Assembly (NCBI GenBank): GCA_031763025.1
Contig: JASSKH010000010.1
Coordinates: forward strand, 10,433,427 to 10,497,426
Reading direction: 5' to 3'
Length of the DNA stretch: 64,000 nt
DNA from: Macrocystis pyrifera
Lineage: Eukaryota; Sar; Phaeophyceae; Laminariales; Laminariaceae
Of this stretch, positions 44,400 through 55,973 are shown piece after piece; positions within the stretch are counted from its first letter, which is position 1; each line of letters opens with the position of its first letter. The translations under genes and the position numbers were made by a program. The notes under the pieces are model-generated. The model did no database searches and was not told where the DNA came from. It saw nothing but the letters and a program-made list of their open reading frames with translations.

Positions 44400-45540
44400 A
44401 GTAAAAAAAATCCAGCCATACACCTGACAGAAAGTACGGCGAGGAGTCTAGACTACACTACAAATAATAATATATCCAGCCGTCTAGACTACACTACTAA
44501 GGATAGAGAGTATAATTGTGACATGACACAGGACGCAGGACACAGGACACAGGACAACAGACAGACAATCATATGGAGAGGGAGAGTACAATCAAAACGA
44601 AACCTCATCAAGTAAAGTGTGGTCGGGCGGGCTCTAACGATCGCATTATTTTTTATGAAATACGTCAGCTGTGAGTTCGACTGATTAAGTTGTTGATACT
44701 CAACTTTGCAACCTGCGTAATACGTCTCGTCTACACTCCATTTTTACCGAATTTTACAAGTTTTTGTACGTAATAAACGTACCATCAATATTATAATATA
44801 CCAGGTGCCATACGTAGCAGCCATATTTTCCTACTGGACCCACAGACCCATGCATGTGGGTGTGTTGGACACAAGACACACAGACACAGAGGTACCAGTT
44901 AAATATAGCTAACGGATACCAACTTGGATCATGGATCTTTTAGACTGCAATCCTATACATGCCTTCGAGCCAGCCATAATATAGCCACGACACTACTCGT
45001 ACTCGTAACCGATGCACTCGGGAAAGGTTCCTGTGGCCCTCTCTCTGGTCGTGGTCAGCACCCCCGATCGTACCCACATTAATTATTATTATTATATGCT
45101 TGCCTTCCGACAATATAGCGTACATGTGCCGTTCCTGTATAAACCGAATATATCCTTCCGTAAATCAGTAGTATTATTGTGTTGTTGTGGCCGAAATATA
45201 TCCCAGCCAGTTCACCTCTCTCTGTGGCTATTCTATCAAGTTCAGCATCACCTATTTTCGACTGCATTAATTGTATGCAAATAAAACTTGTGTGAAAGGC
45301 CCAGTGTGATATGGGTGGAGTACTCATGGGCCACCTGCGTCCCTTACCACTACCCTATAGCGGGCTCCGCTTCACACCAGTCTGCACGTACTTTTACCAG
45401 GTAACGTAAAAAGTTTGGTAAGCCTGTGATCCCAAATATAACAAGTAAAAAGGCTCGTTATTATGCTGAAAAATAAGTAGTATAGTGTTGATAATTAAAT
45501 CTTGGTGCTCTGCTCGTGTTTTTTTCGTCTCTGTGATCAG
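44400..45540. other. Spacer without a supportable gene
   Basis: Contains a fragment of the TIR element end near 44663-44725 and short CAGGACACAGGACA repeats near 44525-44560. No gene seen. Confidence 0.45.
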
Positions 45541-45840
45541 TGTTAAGGTCTTAGTCCGTTGCAATCTAAGCCTTATAACACTCTCCCCCCCTTCGGCACA
45601 TCCCTCAACCTTGATCTTAACAGGGGTCCTCGGTCTTCGTATGGGCCGTACATGCCTAGTCCGCAGTTAATCACAAACTCTGGGGACCCAGGATGGGTGT
45701 TTATCAGATTCATGTCGTGAGGAAGTTCACTTCGTTTTTCACGGTGGACGTGAGATTCGAAGTCACGACCAGCGACCGATGTCCTGCCGTCGACGCCATA
45801 TGTTGAGGTCTTTTAGTCCGTTGGGCTATTGATAAATGAT
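45541..45840 (-). mobile_element. TRIM copy 2, partly deleted
   Basis: In minus orientation: a shortened 5' LTR (45840-45801), TA spacer, primer site TGGCGTCGACGGCAGGA (45798-45782), an internal part matching the intact copy, a purine tract GAAGGGGGGAGAG (45593-45581) and a 40-bp internally deleted 3' LTR (45580-45541). The perfect purine tract directly before TGTTATAAGG confirms the LTR boundary. Confidence 0.75.
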
Positions 45841-45845
45841 AGGCA

Positions 45846-45985
45846 GGGGGCGTTAGCACGGCAGGCTTGCATAATCCACGGACGCATAAGCGGCGGGACG
45901 TAGGTTCGTGTAGGTTCGTCGTCCAAGAGGCGGGCGGCACGTCCGCCAGGCTTGTCGGGACAAGCCAGAGCGGGGGGCGTCATCT
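45846..45985 (-). pseudogene. Integrase fragment of the Ty3 element
   Basis: Reverse-strand match to about 17855-17975 of the large element, encoding PDKPGGRAARLLDDEPTR and IMQAC. Cut off abruptly on both sides. Confidence 0.75.
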
Positions 45986-46100
45986 CCCGCGCGATATTGC
46001 ATAGGCCATAACGATGTCTGCTCATTTTGTATGTTGTGTTCTAGCGCGCTCAGTGTCGACCAAATTTTGCACGCGTCCTTTCCTCTTTTATGCGACTACG
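45985..46100 (+). other. Fragment of the Ty3 3' non-coding region (empty site)
   Basis: Plus-strand match to 20390-20600 but without the 76-bp solo LTR; GATATTGC runs directly into ATAGGCC. It lies in the opposite orientation to the integrase piece beside it. Confidence 0.75.
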
Positions 46101-46109
46101 CGGGTAGGA

Positions 46110-46390
46110 CGACGGTATTACTGCATGTTTCGCTGCCAACGGCAGTTTCACCGTTGTCACCAAGTCGGCCTAGCTCGGGGTTGAAAGAGTGACTAGAGTT
46201 AGTCGGTGAAAGGGATAGCACAGGTCGTAAATGAGTGATCCGTGCCATGGCAAATGAGGCAGTGGCCCTTGATCTCCCGCAAGACTTGGCGCCTTTCTTC
46301 GGGAGCGGTAAAGGGCGTCCATAATGGAATGTCATTAGTTGAGAAGGATTCGGATACTTGGAATACCTCGTCCCAATCAGTCGAATTAGC
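46110..46390 (-). pseudogene. Gag fragment with CCHC zinc knuckle
   Basis: The minus strand encodes WTPFTAPEERRQVLREIKG, then CLICHGTDHSFTTC, which is a CX2CX4HX4C nucleocapsid knuckle, then after a frameshift FNPELGRLGDNGE. Such knuckles bind element RNA. The large Ty3 element at 12016 lacks this part of Gag, so the fragment probably shows what its missing 5' end looked like. Confidence 0.65.
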
Positions 46391-46492
46391 TGGCCATTCG
46401 CCCGCGACCAACTGGAATACTGCGACCTCGCCGCCGAACGCCAAAGGCGTGCTTAATAAGCGCTGGTGCGTGAACAACACGCTACTACGGTC
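46390..46492 (+). pseudogene. Second integrase fragment, opposite orientation
   Basis: Matches about 18672-18767 of the large element (CGCCCGCGACCAACTGGA, CTGCGACCTCGCCGCCGA, GTGCGTGAACAACACGCTA) on the plus strand. It lies against the TRIM copy that follows. Confidence 0.75.
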
Positions 46493-46495
46493 AAA

Positions 46496-46896
46496 TGCTG
46501 AGGTCTTAGTCTGTTGGGCTATACTGACTGGTAAAAGGTTAACCAATCGCCTACTACCCAATCTATAAGCCTTATAACACCCCCCCCCCTTCGGAACAGC
46601 GATCCTTGGTCTTCGTATGTATGGGGCGGTACGTGCCTAGTCCGCAGTTCTTCGCGATCTGGGGACCCAGGATGAGAATTTTATCAGATTCTTGACATGA
46701 GGAAACTCTCTTTTCTTTAAAAAGCGTTCTCATGGTGGATGTGAGATTCGAACTCACGACCAACCACCCATGTCCTGCCGACAGCCGCCAAATGTTAGGG
46801 TCTTAGCCCGTTGGGCCATTGGTAAAAGCTTTCTTAGTCCGTCGGGTTATTGGCAAAAGGCATTCGCCAATAGCCCAATGGACTAAGACCTTAACA
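46496..46896 (-). mobile_element. TRIM copy 3 with a foldback 5' end
   Basis: Minus orientation. The 3' LTR is 46579-46496 and is preceded by a pure purine tract (GAAGGGGGGGGGG, 46592-46580). The internal part with the T-arm-like segment matches the intact copy. The primer site is diverged (TGGCGGCTGTCGGCAGGA, 46790-46773). The distal LTR region (46896-46793) is longer and palindromic, starting and ending TGTTA/TAACA. TCAA flanks both sides within one base. Confidence 0.7.
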
Positions 46897-46899
46897 TCA

Positions 46900-48600
46900 A
46901 CACGTTCTTATATGTACTATTGTTTGGTATCATCATCCTCTCTTTGTTTGCTCTCAGAATCCAAGTCATTTTTATCTGCTGCGCATGTACGTACGTAGGT
47001 ACGTACATACGTGGTGCATGATAGGTAGATGTAGATATATACAAGGGGGGCTTCGCCACGGCGGCTATGTTATAGTCTTCCTGGCAACGATTTATCATGT
47101 TGTATACCTGGTAGGTATTTCAGTAGGATAGATCTCCCAGGGGTCGGGTTGCTGTTTGCTCACGATTCCCGCGTTAGAAAGAACGTCCGATGGTGTGATC
47201 AAGGCACGGGCGTAGACCCAACCCAACCCCTAACTCTATCCCTCACCCCAACCCGGACCCAGAACGGGCCAAAAAAAAAGCGGCTGCGCCGCGTTCGAGT
47301 TTTTGTGAACACGATTTGTGAACTTCGGACCACAGTTTTCCTCCCTTCACTAATAGTACTACAGCAGTAACTAATACGTAGCGAGGTCTAAATACCCAGA
47401 TAATCAGTACCGCTGGCATATGTATCCCAAGTGGTTGCCAGGTGTACTAACTGTGCAAATATCATACAATCTACTTTGCACGTAGATGATATATTTTCGC
47501 AGTTTGTGACCACGGACGGGATTCTCGTATCTCAGGTCTTAGAACATACAGCAAGATCTGTCTGACGTTCTAAAGCGAAAGAACATTGTGAGAAGGGTCA
47601 GGATATTCCGGATTTATTTCTGTAGCATAATACGATATACCAGGTAGGGTTTTGCTGCGCAGAGCCAATAACCTTGGGCCGGGGAGCGCTACAACATACC
47701 ACACCATTGAGTAGTACCCAGTATGTACCTGGCACGGAGTGATATATACCTGGTGCCAGGTACACAAGAGTACAGAGAGAGGCCCTTACAGCAGTTTGTA
47801 AGGATGGTTAGCGGAAAAAAGAATGAAACCTTCCGATGAATATCATGATAGTGGGCACAGATGGATGGGAGTTGTTGTTGTTTGTTGTTTTCTTCACATT
47901 AAACCGTATAGTGGGCACAGATGGATGGGAGTTAGACTTTGTGCACAGGGCCCTTTATGTTCCTGTGATTTTCTTTTTTCGGGGTTCTTGTGAGAGCTAT
48001 CAACGCCGAAGCTCATGCTGACATCGTCGGATGGCAAGAATATTAATATTATTAATGATCATAATGTTCCAATGTTCCCCGCCACCCGTGGGTACTTCCG
48101 ATCTGGCACTGGCACTTCTTTCTACTTTAATATGTTGCTGCCGTCGTACAAAAAAGTTCCAAAAACAATTTTCAGGAAAATCAAGAAAAGCATCTGCTCG
48201 AGAGGAGGTATAGACTACTACTGTAGCAACACCATTATGCGTGGTGGCCTACATTAATAACATCGGAAATATGCTGTATATGAAAAGTTCGAATCCGTTG
48301 TTCGTTCTTAGTGTGAAAAGTGTTATCGAGTAACGACTATGATGGCTACTGACAAGTATCATCCTTAATACCATTAAGGCTTGAAACGAACGAAACGAAC
48401 GAAAAAAACGTGACAGATATACCAATACTACACACGAGGTCTAGCCAGGCAGTACCTAATATAGGGGTTCGAATCGGAAAACTATTAATACCTGTGGTGC
48501 GTAACATTTAGTTTCCCCTCTACAACGTCCCAACTTTGACGCATACGCATATATATATGTGCTGCTCCATGTATATGTTAAAACATACTCGAGGGTGCGA
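46900..48600. other. Spacer without a supportable gene
   Basis: A 27-bp sequence (ATAGTGGGCACAGATGGATG..) is directly repeated near 47850 and 47909 with TTCTTCACATTAAACCGT between; the latter also occurs near 29952. No gene seen. Confidence 0.45.
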
Positions 48601-48625
48601 CGTACGTAAAGGATGCGTCTGAGCC

Positions 48626-49130
48626 ATGACCGCTCCGAATAGCTCACAATTTTGCAACATTTTCACTACTGACAATACAACTCAAACTCCCCAAGTCGTT
48701 TGTCCCAACTGCGCGGGTGCAATCATAAAAAGGTTGACTACAAGTACCAACACTGGGTGTTATCAGTCCCAACGAGAGAGTGAGAGTCTCGCCCCTCACA
48801 GAACAAAACCACGCGGTTTCTTGCCAACGGCTCTGTTTCCAGCGGCTCTCTTGTCAACGGTTGCGATGGTGAACACCCTTCCAGGTCAACACTTCAGGCC
48901 GGGACCTATATGTACGCCCGGCCGAATACATGCTGTGCGACAATTATGCCCCCTGCGGCACAACGGTGTTAATATTATTGGTGCGTATGACCTGCTTTCA
49001 ACGACAAGCGGCGACCACCGTCCATATTTGATAGTGCGCGCGCCCTGCTTTCAAAAACCACCGTCAAAACACCTCGCTATGTTTCCACACGGATCACAAG
49101 TGCAGGGTTCAGCGTCCCTTCTATCAAGAA
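48626..49130 (+). CDS. Possible ORF, unknown product
   Basis: An ATG-initiated frame opens with MTAPNSSQFCNIFTTDNTTQ and contains CPNCAG, which could be half of a zinc-binding site. It runs on into a poly-G tract, so its 3' end is not real as read. From about 48,800 another frame is equally gene-like. No family recognised; it may be a decayed transposon ORF. Confidence 0.25.
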
Positions 49131-49167
49131 ACAGTCCTGAGAGAAAAAGAGGGAGGGAGGGAGGGAG

Positions 49168-49170
<3 letters not shown>

Positions 49171-49209
<39 letters not shown>
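49171..49209. repeat. 39-nt poly-G tract
   Basis: Uninterrupted G from 49171 to 49209, preceded by GGGAGGGAGGGA units and followed directly by the dispersed repeat start. Confidence 0.9.
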
Positions 49210-49210
<1 letters not shown>

Positions 49211-49725
49211 GAACTCAGTATCATGCATGGCCATAATCGTATGACCATAGACCCTCACATCCCTACTGTGCCGTAACAGAGCACGTCGGGTTTTCACCAA
49301 CCAGGCGGACATTGCTTGCACCAAGCGCGAAGCACCGTGAGGTGTTGGGCGAGTCGCATGAAGGGTGAGCTGCATCCTACTAAGAACCGCTTTAGAGGCG
49401 GATTTTCTTGCATATGGATGACAGCATCAATGAATTGATTTAATTTCTGGTGTGGCCACTTCCAGAGACAGCAATGGGTGCACTATGCAACTGCCTCGTG
49501 GGTGCCTCACCATATACACACTACGTGATACGATCATCCCCCCTGTGCGGAGTGAAGGTTCTCCCGGCACAAAAATAATCTAAGTTGACCGCCAGCCGTG
49601 GTAACCGCCAAACAAAAACAAAAAAACGGTACCCTGGCTGTCTAGCTCACGCAGTGAGAGGCGTGTTTCACAGCGTCTTCACCAACCGACGCCAACCCAA
49701 CATATTAATACCAGGTATGTAATAT
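49210..49725 (+). repeat. Poly-G-capped dispersed repeat, long copy 1
   Basis: About 515 bp, beginning GAACTCAGTATCATGCATGG after the poly-G and ending near CCAACCCAACATATTAATACC. Almost the same sequence occurs at 50976-51510. It includes GCACGTCGGGTTTTCACCAA, CGCATGAAGGGTGAGCTGCA and CGGTACCCTGGCTGTCTAGC blocks. No coding capacity is visible. Confidence 0.8.
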
Positions 49726-50369
49726 AGGGGGGCGAGGGAGGGAAGGAGGAAGGGCGTAAGGAGAGAAAGGACTAAGGAAGCAAGCGGGCACGCCAACTGG
49801 GAACAGTCACTATAAAACCACAAAACAAACGAGAAAATCCCTTGAACCACTACAGCTGTACCACAGGTAGATAAGGTCCTGAACCGCTTCCAAGAAGCCA
49901 CGGGGAAAAAAAAAAAAACAGTCCTACACTTCCCGGGGTTCGGCGGCAGTCCTGCTGTGGCTGCGGGACAAGAAGAGAATCATGGCCCGACGACATCGCA
50001 GAGCGAAAACTTATATCAGGCCGGAGACTGAGCAATACGAACCCAAAAAACAGGTCCAAGTCCAGTTTTCATGTTTCCTTAGCTCTAACAGCAGCACTTT
50101 TTAGCTAAAGTAGAAGCTGACTCTGACCCCACCCGTGGTATGCCGAGGCTATATACTCCATTGGCAAGACAATATTAAACAGGAACTAAATTCATTACAT
50201 TCAAACATACCGGGTCAGAATATAGTCTATAACGAGGACAACGCCAAACTGGAACCAAACACAGCATATTTGAGCTCACATCACACGGGCCACACCAAAT
50301 GCGCCATGTTCGGATCCACGAGCTGATCGGTGGAAAGTAGGTGCCGTGGTACCGTGATATACTCCTTAC

Positions 50370-50572
50370 CTCAGCTTCCTCGCCATGGGGATTCTTAATC
50401 CTGTCTTCGATGATACGCTGGCTGTACGAAACCTGAGAAAAAACAAATGCAACAACACAAAAAAATGCAGGGCACAAAGGTTGAGGGTGGGAGCAACTAA
50501 CAAACAAGCTTCCGCGCCGCTCAAAACTAGTCTTGCTCACGTACGCCTTGGCCAAGCTCACGGACTTCTTCA
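50370..50572 (-). CDS. Two candidate internal exons, unknown protein
   Basis: Exon 1 (50572-50541, 32 nt) has a TCGTAG acceptor and a TAC|GTGAGC donor. Exon 2 (50432-50370, 63 nt) has a TTTTTTCTCAG acceptor and a GAG|GTAAGG donor. In matching phase they give KKSVSLAKAY then VSYSQRIIEDRIKNPHGEEAE. The 108-nt segment between them is also open, so they could be one exon, but its T-rich 3' end looks intronic. Splice consensus is strong. The rest of the gene and its function are unknown. Confidence 0.45.
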
Positions 50573-50962
50573 CTACGAGAATTTCCTAGACTGTCCGGTT
50601 TAGGGTCAGTTTTTAGTAGTGTTTATTCTACTAGTTACTAGGGGGGGCATATACAGTAATAGTAATCCACGATGGGCCCAAAAAACATGTATCCCCCTCT
50701 GTGTGTATTTATTGACACAAGGGACCACAGTAATGAACGCCTCATAAACATGCCCTCAACACATGCAGCCAGACAAAGGGCAGGGAGTCGTAGGAGCCGC
50801 ACGAACATGTCTTCAACACTTCGTACTCAATCCAGACAGGGGGGTGGGGATTGGTCGTAAGAACCACATACACCTGCCCTCAATACAGTCATACACACGG
50901 CGGGAGGACGTCGTACGAACACAAACATCCCCTAAATACTCAATACAGCCATACATACGAGA

Positions 50963-51515
50963 GGGGGGGGGGGGTGTACTCATTATCGTGCATGGCCGTA
51001 GTCGTATGACCATAGACCCTCACATCCCTACAATACCGGGACGGAGCACGTCGGGTTTTCACCAACCAGGCAGACATTGCTTGCACCAAGCGCGAAGCGC
51101 CGTGAGGTGTTGGGCGAGTCGCATGAAGGGTGAGCTGCATCCTACTAAGAACCGCTTTAGAGGCGGATTTTTTTGCATATAGATGACAGCATCAATGAAT
51201 GAATTTAATTTCTGATGTGGCCACTTCCAGAGACAGCAACGGGTTTACTACGTAACTGCCTTGTGAGTGCCTCACCATATAAACACACTACGTGATACGA
51301 TCATCCCCCTTGTGCGGAGTAAAGGTTGTCCCGGCACAAAAATAATCTAAGTTGACCGCCAGCCGTAGTAACCGCCAAAAACAAAAAACAAAAACAAAAA
51401 AAACGGTACCCTGGCTGTCTAGCTCACGCAGTGAGAGGCGTATTTCACAGCGTCGTCGCCAACCGACACCAACCCAACCTATATATATATACCAGGTACC
51501 TGGTATATAATATAG
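50963..51515 (+). repeat. Poly-G-capped dispersed repeat, long copy 2
   Basis: A poly-G run at 50961-50974 followed by a near-identical copy of 49210-49725, ending near two overlapping TACC(A/T)GGTA motifs. A third poly-G (about 51517-51529) with the first part of another copy follows. Confidence 0.8.
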
Positions 51516-52045
51516 CGGGGGGGGGGGGGGCGTACTCATTTGTTGCTTGCCTTAGTCATTTGACCATTGACCACGCATCCCTTTCGAGACGGAGCACCGT
51601 TCCTACTCCTATTTACAATAGAGACACCTCCAACAATTGGGCGCTCATTACGTTGTTTCCATAAATTACATAGATATCGGGGGTGGGTACAGGAGGGGGG
51701 GGGGGAAGGGGAAGGGGGTTTTCATACCGAAATATTATGTGTAAACATACTGTAGGGGTATACCTGGTACGTGGTTTTAGGGTCCATCGTGGGCTCTGAT
51801 TACTATAAATATGTACTACAACAGTATGCATCACATGTATTACTATGGCCCCCCCACCAATATATACCCTGGCACAAGGTTGTAGTAGGTCAAGCTGAAG
51901 GGAGTCACCTCGTCTAGTATCCGCACGATGTGGCAAGATCCAGCCGCCACTGCGGATGTTCCCCATATACATGGCCGATGATGAGTGGCGCAGTGGTCGG
52001 AGAGCGGCAAGCGCGAAAAAAAAAACACAAGGTAAGGCATCGGTC

Positions 52046-52215
52046 AGGGAGGAAATATGAGACAAGGTTGGAAAAACGTGAGGTAAGCCTGGGTAAGGTA
52101 GGAAAAACATGACGTGTGGTAGGGAAAACATGGGAGGAAATATGAGACAAGGTTGGAAAAACGTGAGGTAAGCCTGGGTAAGGTAGGAAAAACATGACGT
52201 GTGGTAGGGAAAACA
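52046..52215. repeat. 82-bp tandem duplication
   Basis: Two nearly identical units with GGAGGAAATATGAGACAAGG, TTGGAAAAACGTGAGGTAAG and AAAACATGACGTGTGGTAGG. The open minus-strand frame over it is a repeat artefact. Confidence 0.8.
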
Positions 52216-52700
52216 TAAGGCAATGTAGGAAAAACATGAGTGAAGGTAAGAAATAGATAGGGTAGCGCGACGAGTAGAAGCGCGCGACCCCACGGAAACT
52301 AAAGCAACTCAGTGGAGAAATTGGGCAGGAAATACTGTACCGTAAAGAAAGTTACATGAATATCTTCACATCAGCAGCCCCAACTACAGCCGTGTATATG
52401 TAAGCAGCAAATACCAGGTACGTGTATTAGAGCAGTACCATGGAACGTAAAAAAAACGACATACGTACGAGTAACTCCCATTTGCCTATAACCCTTTCCG
52501 ATGCAGCGCCAAAAAAACAAGCCGGGTGCGACGTCACTGCTTTAGGGGAAAAATCAAGCTGCGCTACGCATACGTATGCCGCTTGCCTCCAGCGGAAGAC
52601 CGAGTTCGCCGCGAAAAAACCGCAACAATCTAAAATAAAACGCAACATACAGCGTTTGCCGACAACAGAGTACGCTATTGCACTATTACGGGAATACATA

Positions 52701-52809
52701 TATTACGGGGGTCTACAGTTAACAGGACCTATGGCATACATAAAAACCTATATATTTAGGTATTTTTACTAACAAAATTTGGTCCTGTTAACTATGGACC
52801 CCCGTAATA
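52701..52809. mobile_element. 109-bp foldback MITE, copy 4
   Basis: TA-TTACGGGGGTCTACAGTTAA ... AACTATGGACCCCCGTAA-TA. A partial TATTACGGGA lies 17 bp upstream, perhaps the remnant of an earlier insertion. Confidence 0.85.
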
Positions 52810-53413
52810 GTAGTAAAAGGGGCCACAGTATTCAGAACCCATGATGGACCAAAAAACATGCACCCCACGATGTGTATTTTTACACGATCTGGCTGCTACG
52901 TTCCTCTGTGATACCACACTGCGGGGCCACCAATAAGAAAGACCTTCTACGTTAGGCTACAAGCTTTTTTTGCCACCAACCTTGAGCAAATTTCACTATA
53001 GAGCAAGTAGAACTTACCGTAGCGATTGCTGCTAACCGCGATTTCTTGTATCGTTTTTTTATTAAACAATTACACGCCAGACAACGCATTGGAGTGGACG
53101 AATTTCCAAGCTGATATTCTCCACAATGGAGAGAAAAAACGTTAGCCCCAGAATCCGACTTGGCTGTTTCTCATTCGTGGGCCCATACCAAGCATAGACA
53201 TTGGACCCTGTCTTGTGACTACGGGCTAGATTGTGGCCATGAGTTTTACGTAAGGTGAAAACAACAGCATCAATGCCAACACATAAAATGACACAACACC
53301 AACACCATCACCGACACTACAACACCACCGCTACCACCACCACCAAAAACATTACAACAACACCACCACTACCGTCGCCACCAACAAGAACATTTTGCTG
53401 CGCGGTAAGACAG

Positions 53414-53574
53414 GCGGAATCGTGTATACAAACGACCAAATTCGGCTCACAGGAGACGGTCGGCGCCTCCTCGTCGTGGAAGAACAGACGTGGTCCAGAC
53501 TCTGCACGAGTCAGCAGGGGGTGAAGCTGGAAGCCACCAGCACGCGGGGAGTGGGAACAATATTGGGTTACTGA
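53414..53574 (+). CDS. Candidate terminal exon, unknown protein
   Basis: After a GTAAGACAG acceptor the frame runs 53 codons to TGA at 53572-53574. It encodes GGIVYTNDQIRLTGDGRRLL, then VVEEQTWSRLCTSQQGVKLE and a short end. The composition is protein-like, unlike the CA-rich simple sequence upstream (53300-53395). The preceding exon must supply one base of the first codon and is not identified. Function unknown. Confidence 0.4.
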
Positions 53575-54103
53575 CGGGAAAATTGGCGAACCACGAGGGC
53601 TGGTGCCGGCAGGGAGAGGGAGTATGTTGAGCAGTATTTTGTCATCAGTAACAAGTGCTGATGCCAGATCGAATAACATGAATCACAGAACCCCTGATGT
53701 CAACTCTTCCATACCTAGGGCATATAATCGATTCTCGCTTCATGTTCTAGATCTTTCAGGGCAGATGATCTGGATGATCTGCATGATCTAGCTCATGTTT
53801 CCGGGCGCGAGCCGTATAATCTACATGATCGAAGGACACATGTCCTGTATTGGACCTGTGCTACACAGATAGATCCTGCACAAACACACAACAACGGCAG
53901 GATAGGATCTACATGATTTATCTGTACGTGATCTAACTGAGGTGTGCTCTCTTCACACGAAAGCTGGGAATGCCAACTCTCTGAACTCCGTCGCTATGCT
54001 GGCAATATCGCCTGTCTAGCTTCAACCCCTTTCTCGCTGCAATAACAATCCAAGGCTAAAACTCGAAGCAAGTTGTACCAGAAACGTGGGTTTGCAGTTC
54101 TAA

Positions 54104-54665
54104 AGGAGGTATAACCTGGGCAGATTAACAAGCACTACTACTGTATGTGCCTGGTATGAAAAAAATAGTCATAACCTGGGAAAAATAACAAATATTAGCT
54201 GGTATGGATAAGCGGATCAAAACCTGGGCAGATTAACAAACACCACCAGGCACGGATAAGGGGGCTACAACCTGGGCAGAGTAACAACACTACCTGGTAC
54301 GGATAAAGAGGTTATAACCTGAGCAGATTAACGAACAATGCCTGGTACTGGTGAAGAGGGTACAACCTGAGCAGATTAACAAACACTATGGATAAATACG
54401 TTATAGTCTGAGCAGATTAACAAAACAACACCTGGTACAGATGAAGGGGCCACAACCTGGGCAGACTAACAAGCAACGCCTGGCACAGATGAAGAAAGGG
54501 GTTAAAATAACCTGGGTAGAGTAACTAACACTAGCTGGTATGGACAAAGGGGATATAACCTGGGCAAAATGACATACCCTACCTGGCATTGATGAAGGTG
54601 CTACAACTTGAGCAGGTTAATGAACACTACCTGTCATGGATAAAGGGTTACAACTTCGGTAGAGC
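54104..54665. repeat. Minisatellite of about 50 bp, ten or more units
   Basis: Units contain ACAACCTGGGCAGATTAACA, then AACACTACCTGG, then TA(C/T)GGATAA(A/G)GGG. Spacing varies from about 45 to 60 bp. Each unit carries a TACCTGG-type motif. Confidence 0.8.
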
Positions 54666-55457
54666 AACACGTACTGCTTGGAACGGATGGACTTGTTCGA
54701 AGGTGCCGGAATTCACGTCTCCCACCATGGCATCACCTACCAGCCCTTCCCTCGAACGCTATTATATCTAAATCGTCGTTCGGCCTACTCCAGAGTCATG
54801 TGACACGCCCACGGCATCTGCAGCATACAGTACTCCAGCTACTTCCTTTTCTCTCCCGCGAGCTGGCGTCCCGTCTCCTTCGCGCGAGCTTGTACCAGTG
54901 CGCCGGTGCGAAAGTCCGTCCTGGGTGGTCAGTTTTTCTGCATTAAACGTTATTTGCAGACACCTTTCTTGGTCACCCGCGCGCCCGACCCGACCCGTGA
55001 CATTTTTCATATCACGGGCCGAAGCCCGACCCGGCCTGTGAGATTCCAATCTCAGGCGCCCTCGGCCCGGTCAGCGAGATTCCAATCTCACTACTGGTCG
55101 CTCGTCCGGCCTGGCCCCTTCGGCCCTCCCTCCGACAACTGCTCACGATTTTTAATAGTAGCAATAGTAGCTGATCAGATAAACAAGGTCGTTGCCTTCC
55201 TTTCCGATGCGGCCCAAAGCTTTCAACGGCAGGGGTGGCGAGGTTAAGGTTGCGCTCCTTCAAGAACGTCAGTCCCGGACGAGCGTAGCGGTTGTGCGTG
55301 CGCGCTCCGGGTCGGGTGTGGAGGCAGCTGGTCCGTCCCGATCAGGCACTGCCTGTACGCGTGTGCAAACCCCCACTTGTGGGTCTCCATGTCCCCATAA
55401 CTTGAAGTCGACATATAGAGACTCACAAGCCGCGGGTTTTCACACCTTTTGGTGCAG

Positions 55458-55529
55458 GCAGTGCTGATCGGGGTGTATCACCTGCTGCGAAAGGCGTGCA
55501 AGCGCGACCACTACGCTCGTTTCAGACAG
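55458..55529 (+). CDS. Candidate internal exon, unknown protein
   Basis: A 72-nt segment between a pyrimidine-rich CCTTTTGGTGCAG acceptor and CAG|GTACCG. It is in phase 0 and encodes AVLIGVYHLLRKACKRDHYA then RFRQ, an amphipathic basic helix. Neighbouring exons are unresolved. A following open frame from ATG 55580 to TAG 55753 may or may not belong. Confidence 0.35.
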
Positions 55530-55973
55530 GTACCGATCGAAGTTCGAAGAGCGCAGCAAAAAAAATCGTCACCTCCACCATGGGACCCGCTGGGCGAATC
55601 GGAAGGAAGATAAATACTGTGTGGATCAGATCAGCTGGCGGCAAGCGTCGTATCACAGAAGGGAGGGGTGGAGGGTGCCTGGTTGACACGGCCGTGAGGC
55701 CGCGGGAATCGGCTGGCGCTCGAGAGAGCCGGTGTTCCGCCGGGCATACTTAGAAACTGACATAGTTACGAAGAGCCGTTTGGACACCATCATCAGTACG
55801 TAGCGGTAATATATCATAAGAATAATGAGGATGTACAGCAGTAGGTGCCGGTAGGCTAGTCTAATGCTGTACTGCTGTACTATCTCAACGAGAGATTGTA
55901 AAGACCTTATTACAGCAGTAGTATGTGATGCGTACTCGTCATCAACCTGTCAAACAAATCGCAACCATCCTAC

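Noticed and set aside
47220-47270. CCCAACCC/ACCCTAAC-like sequence as an internal telomere
   Set aside because: Too short and irregular; no consistent unit.
49051-49375. Poly-Pro / poly-Gly ORFs around 49.2 kb
   Set aside because: They translate the 39-nt homopolymer and its flanking repeat.
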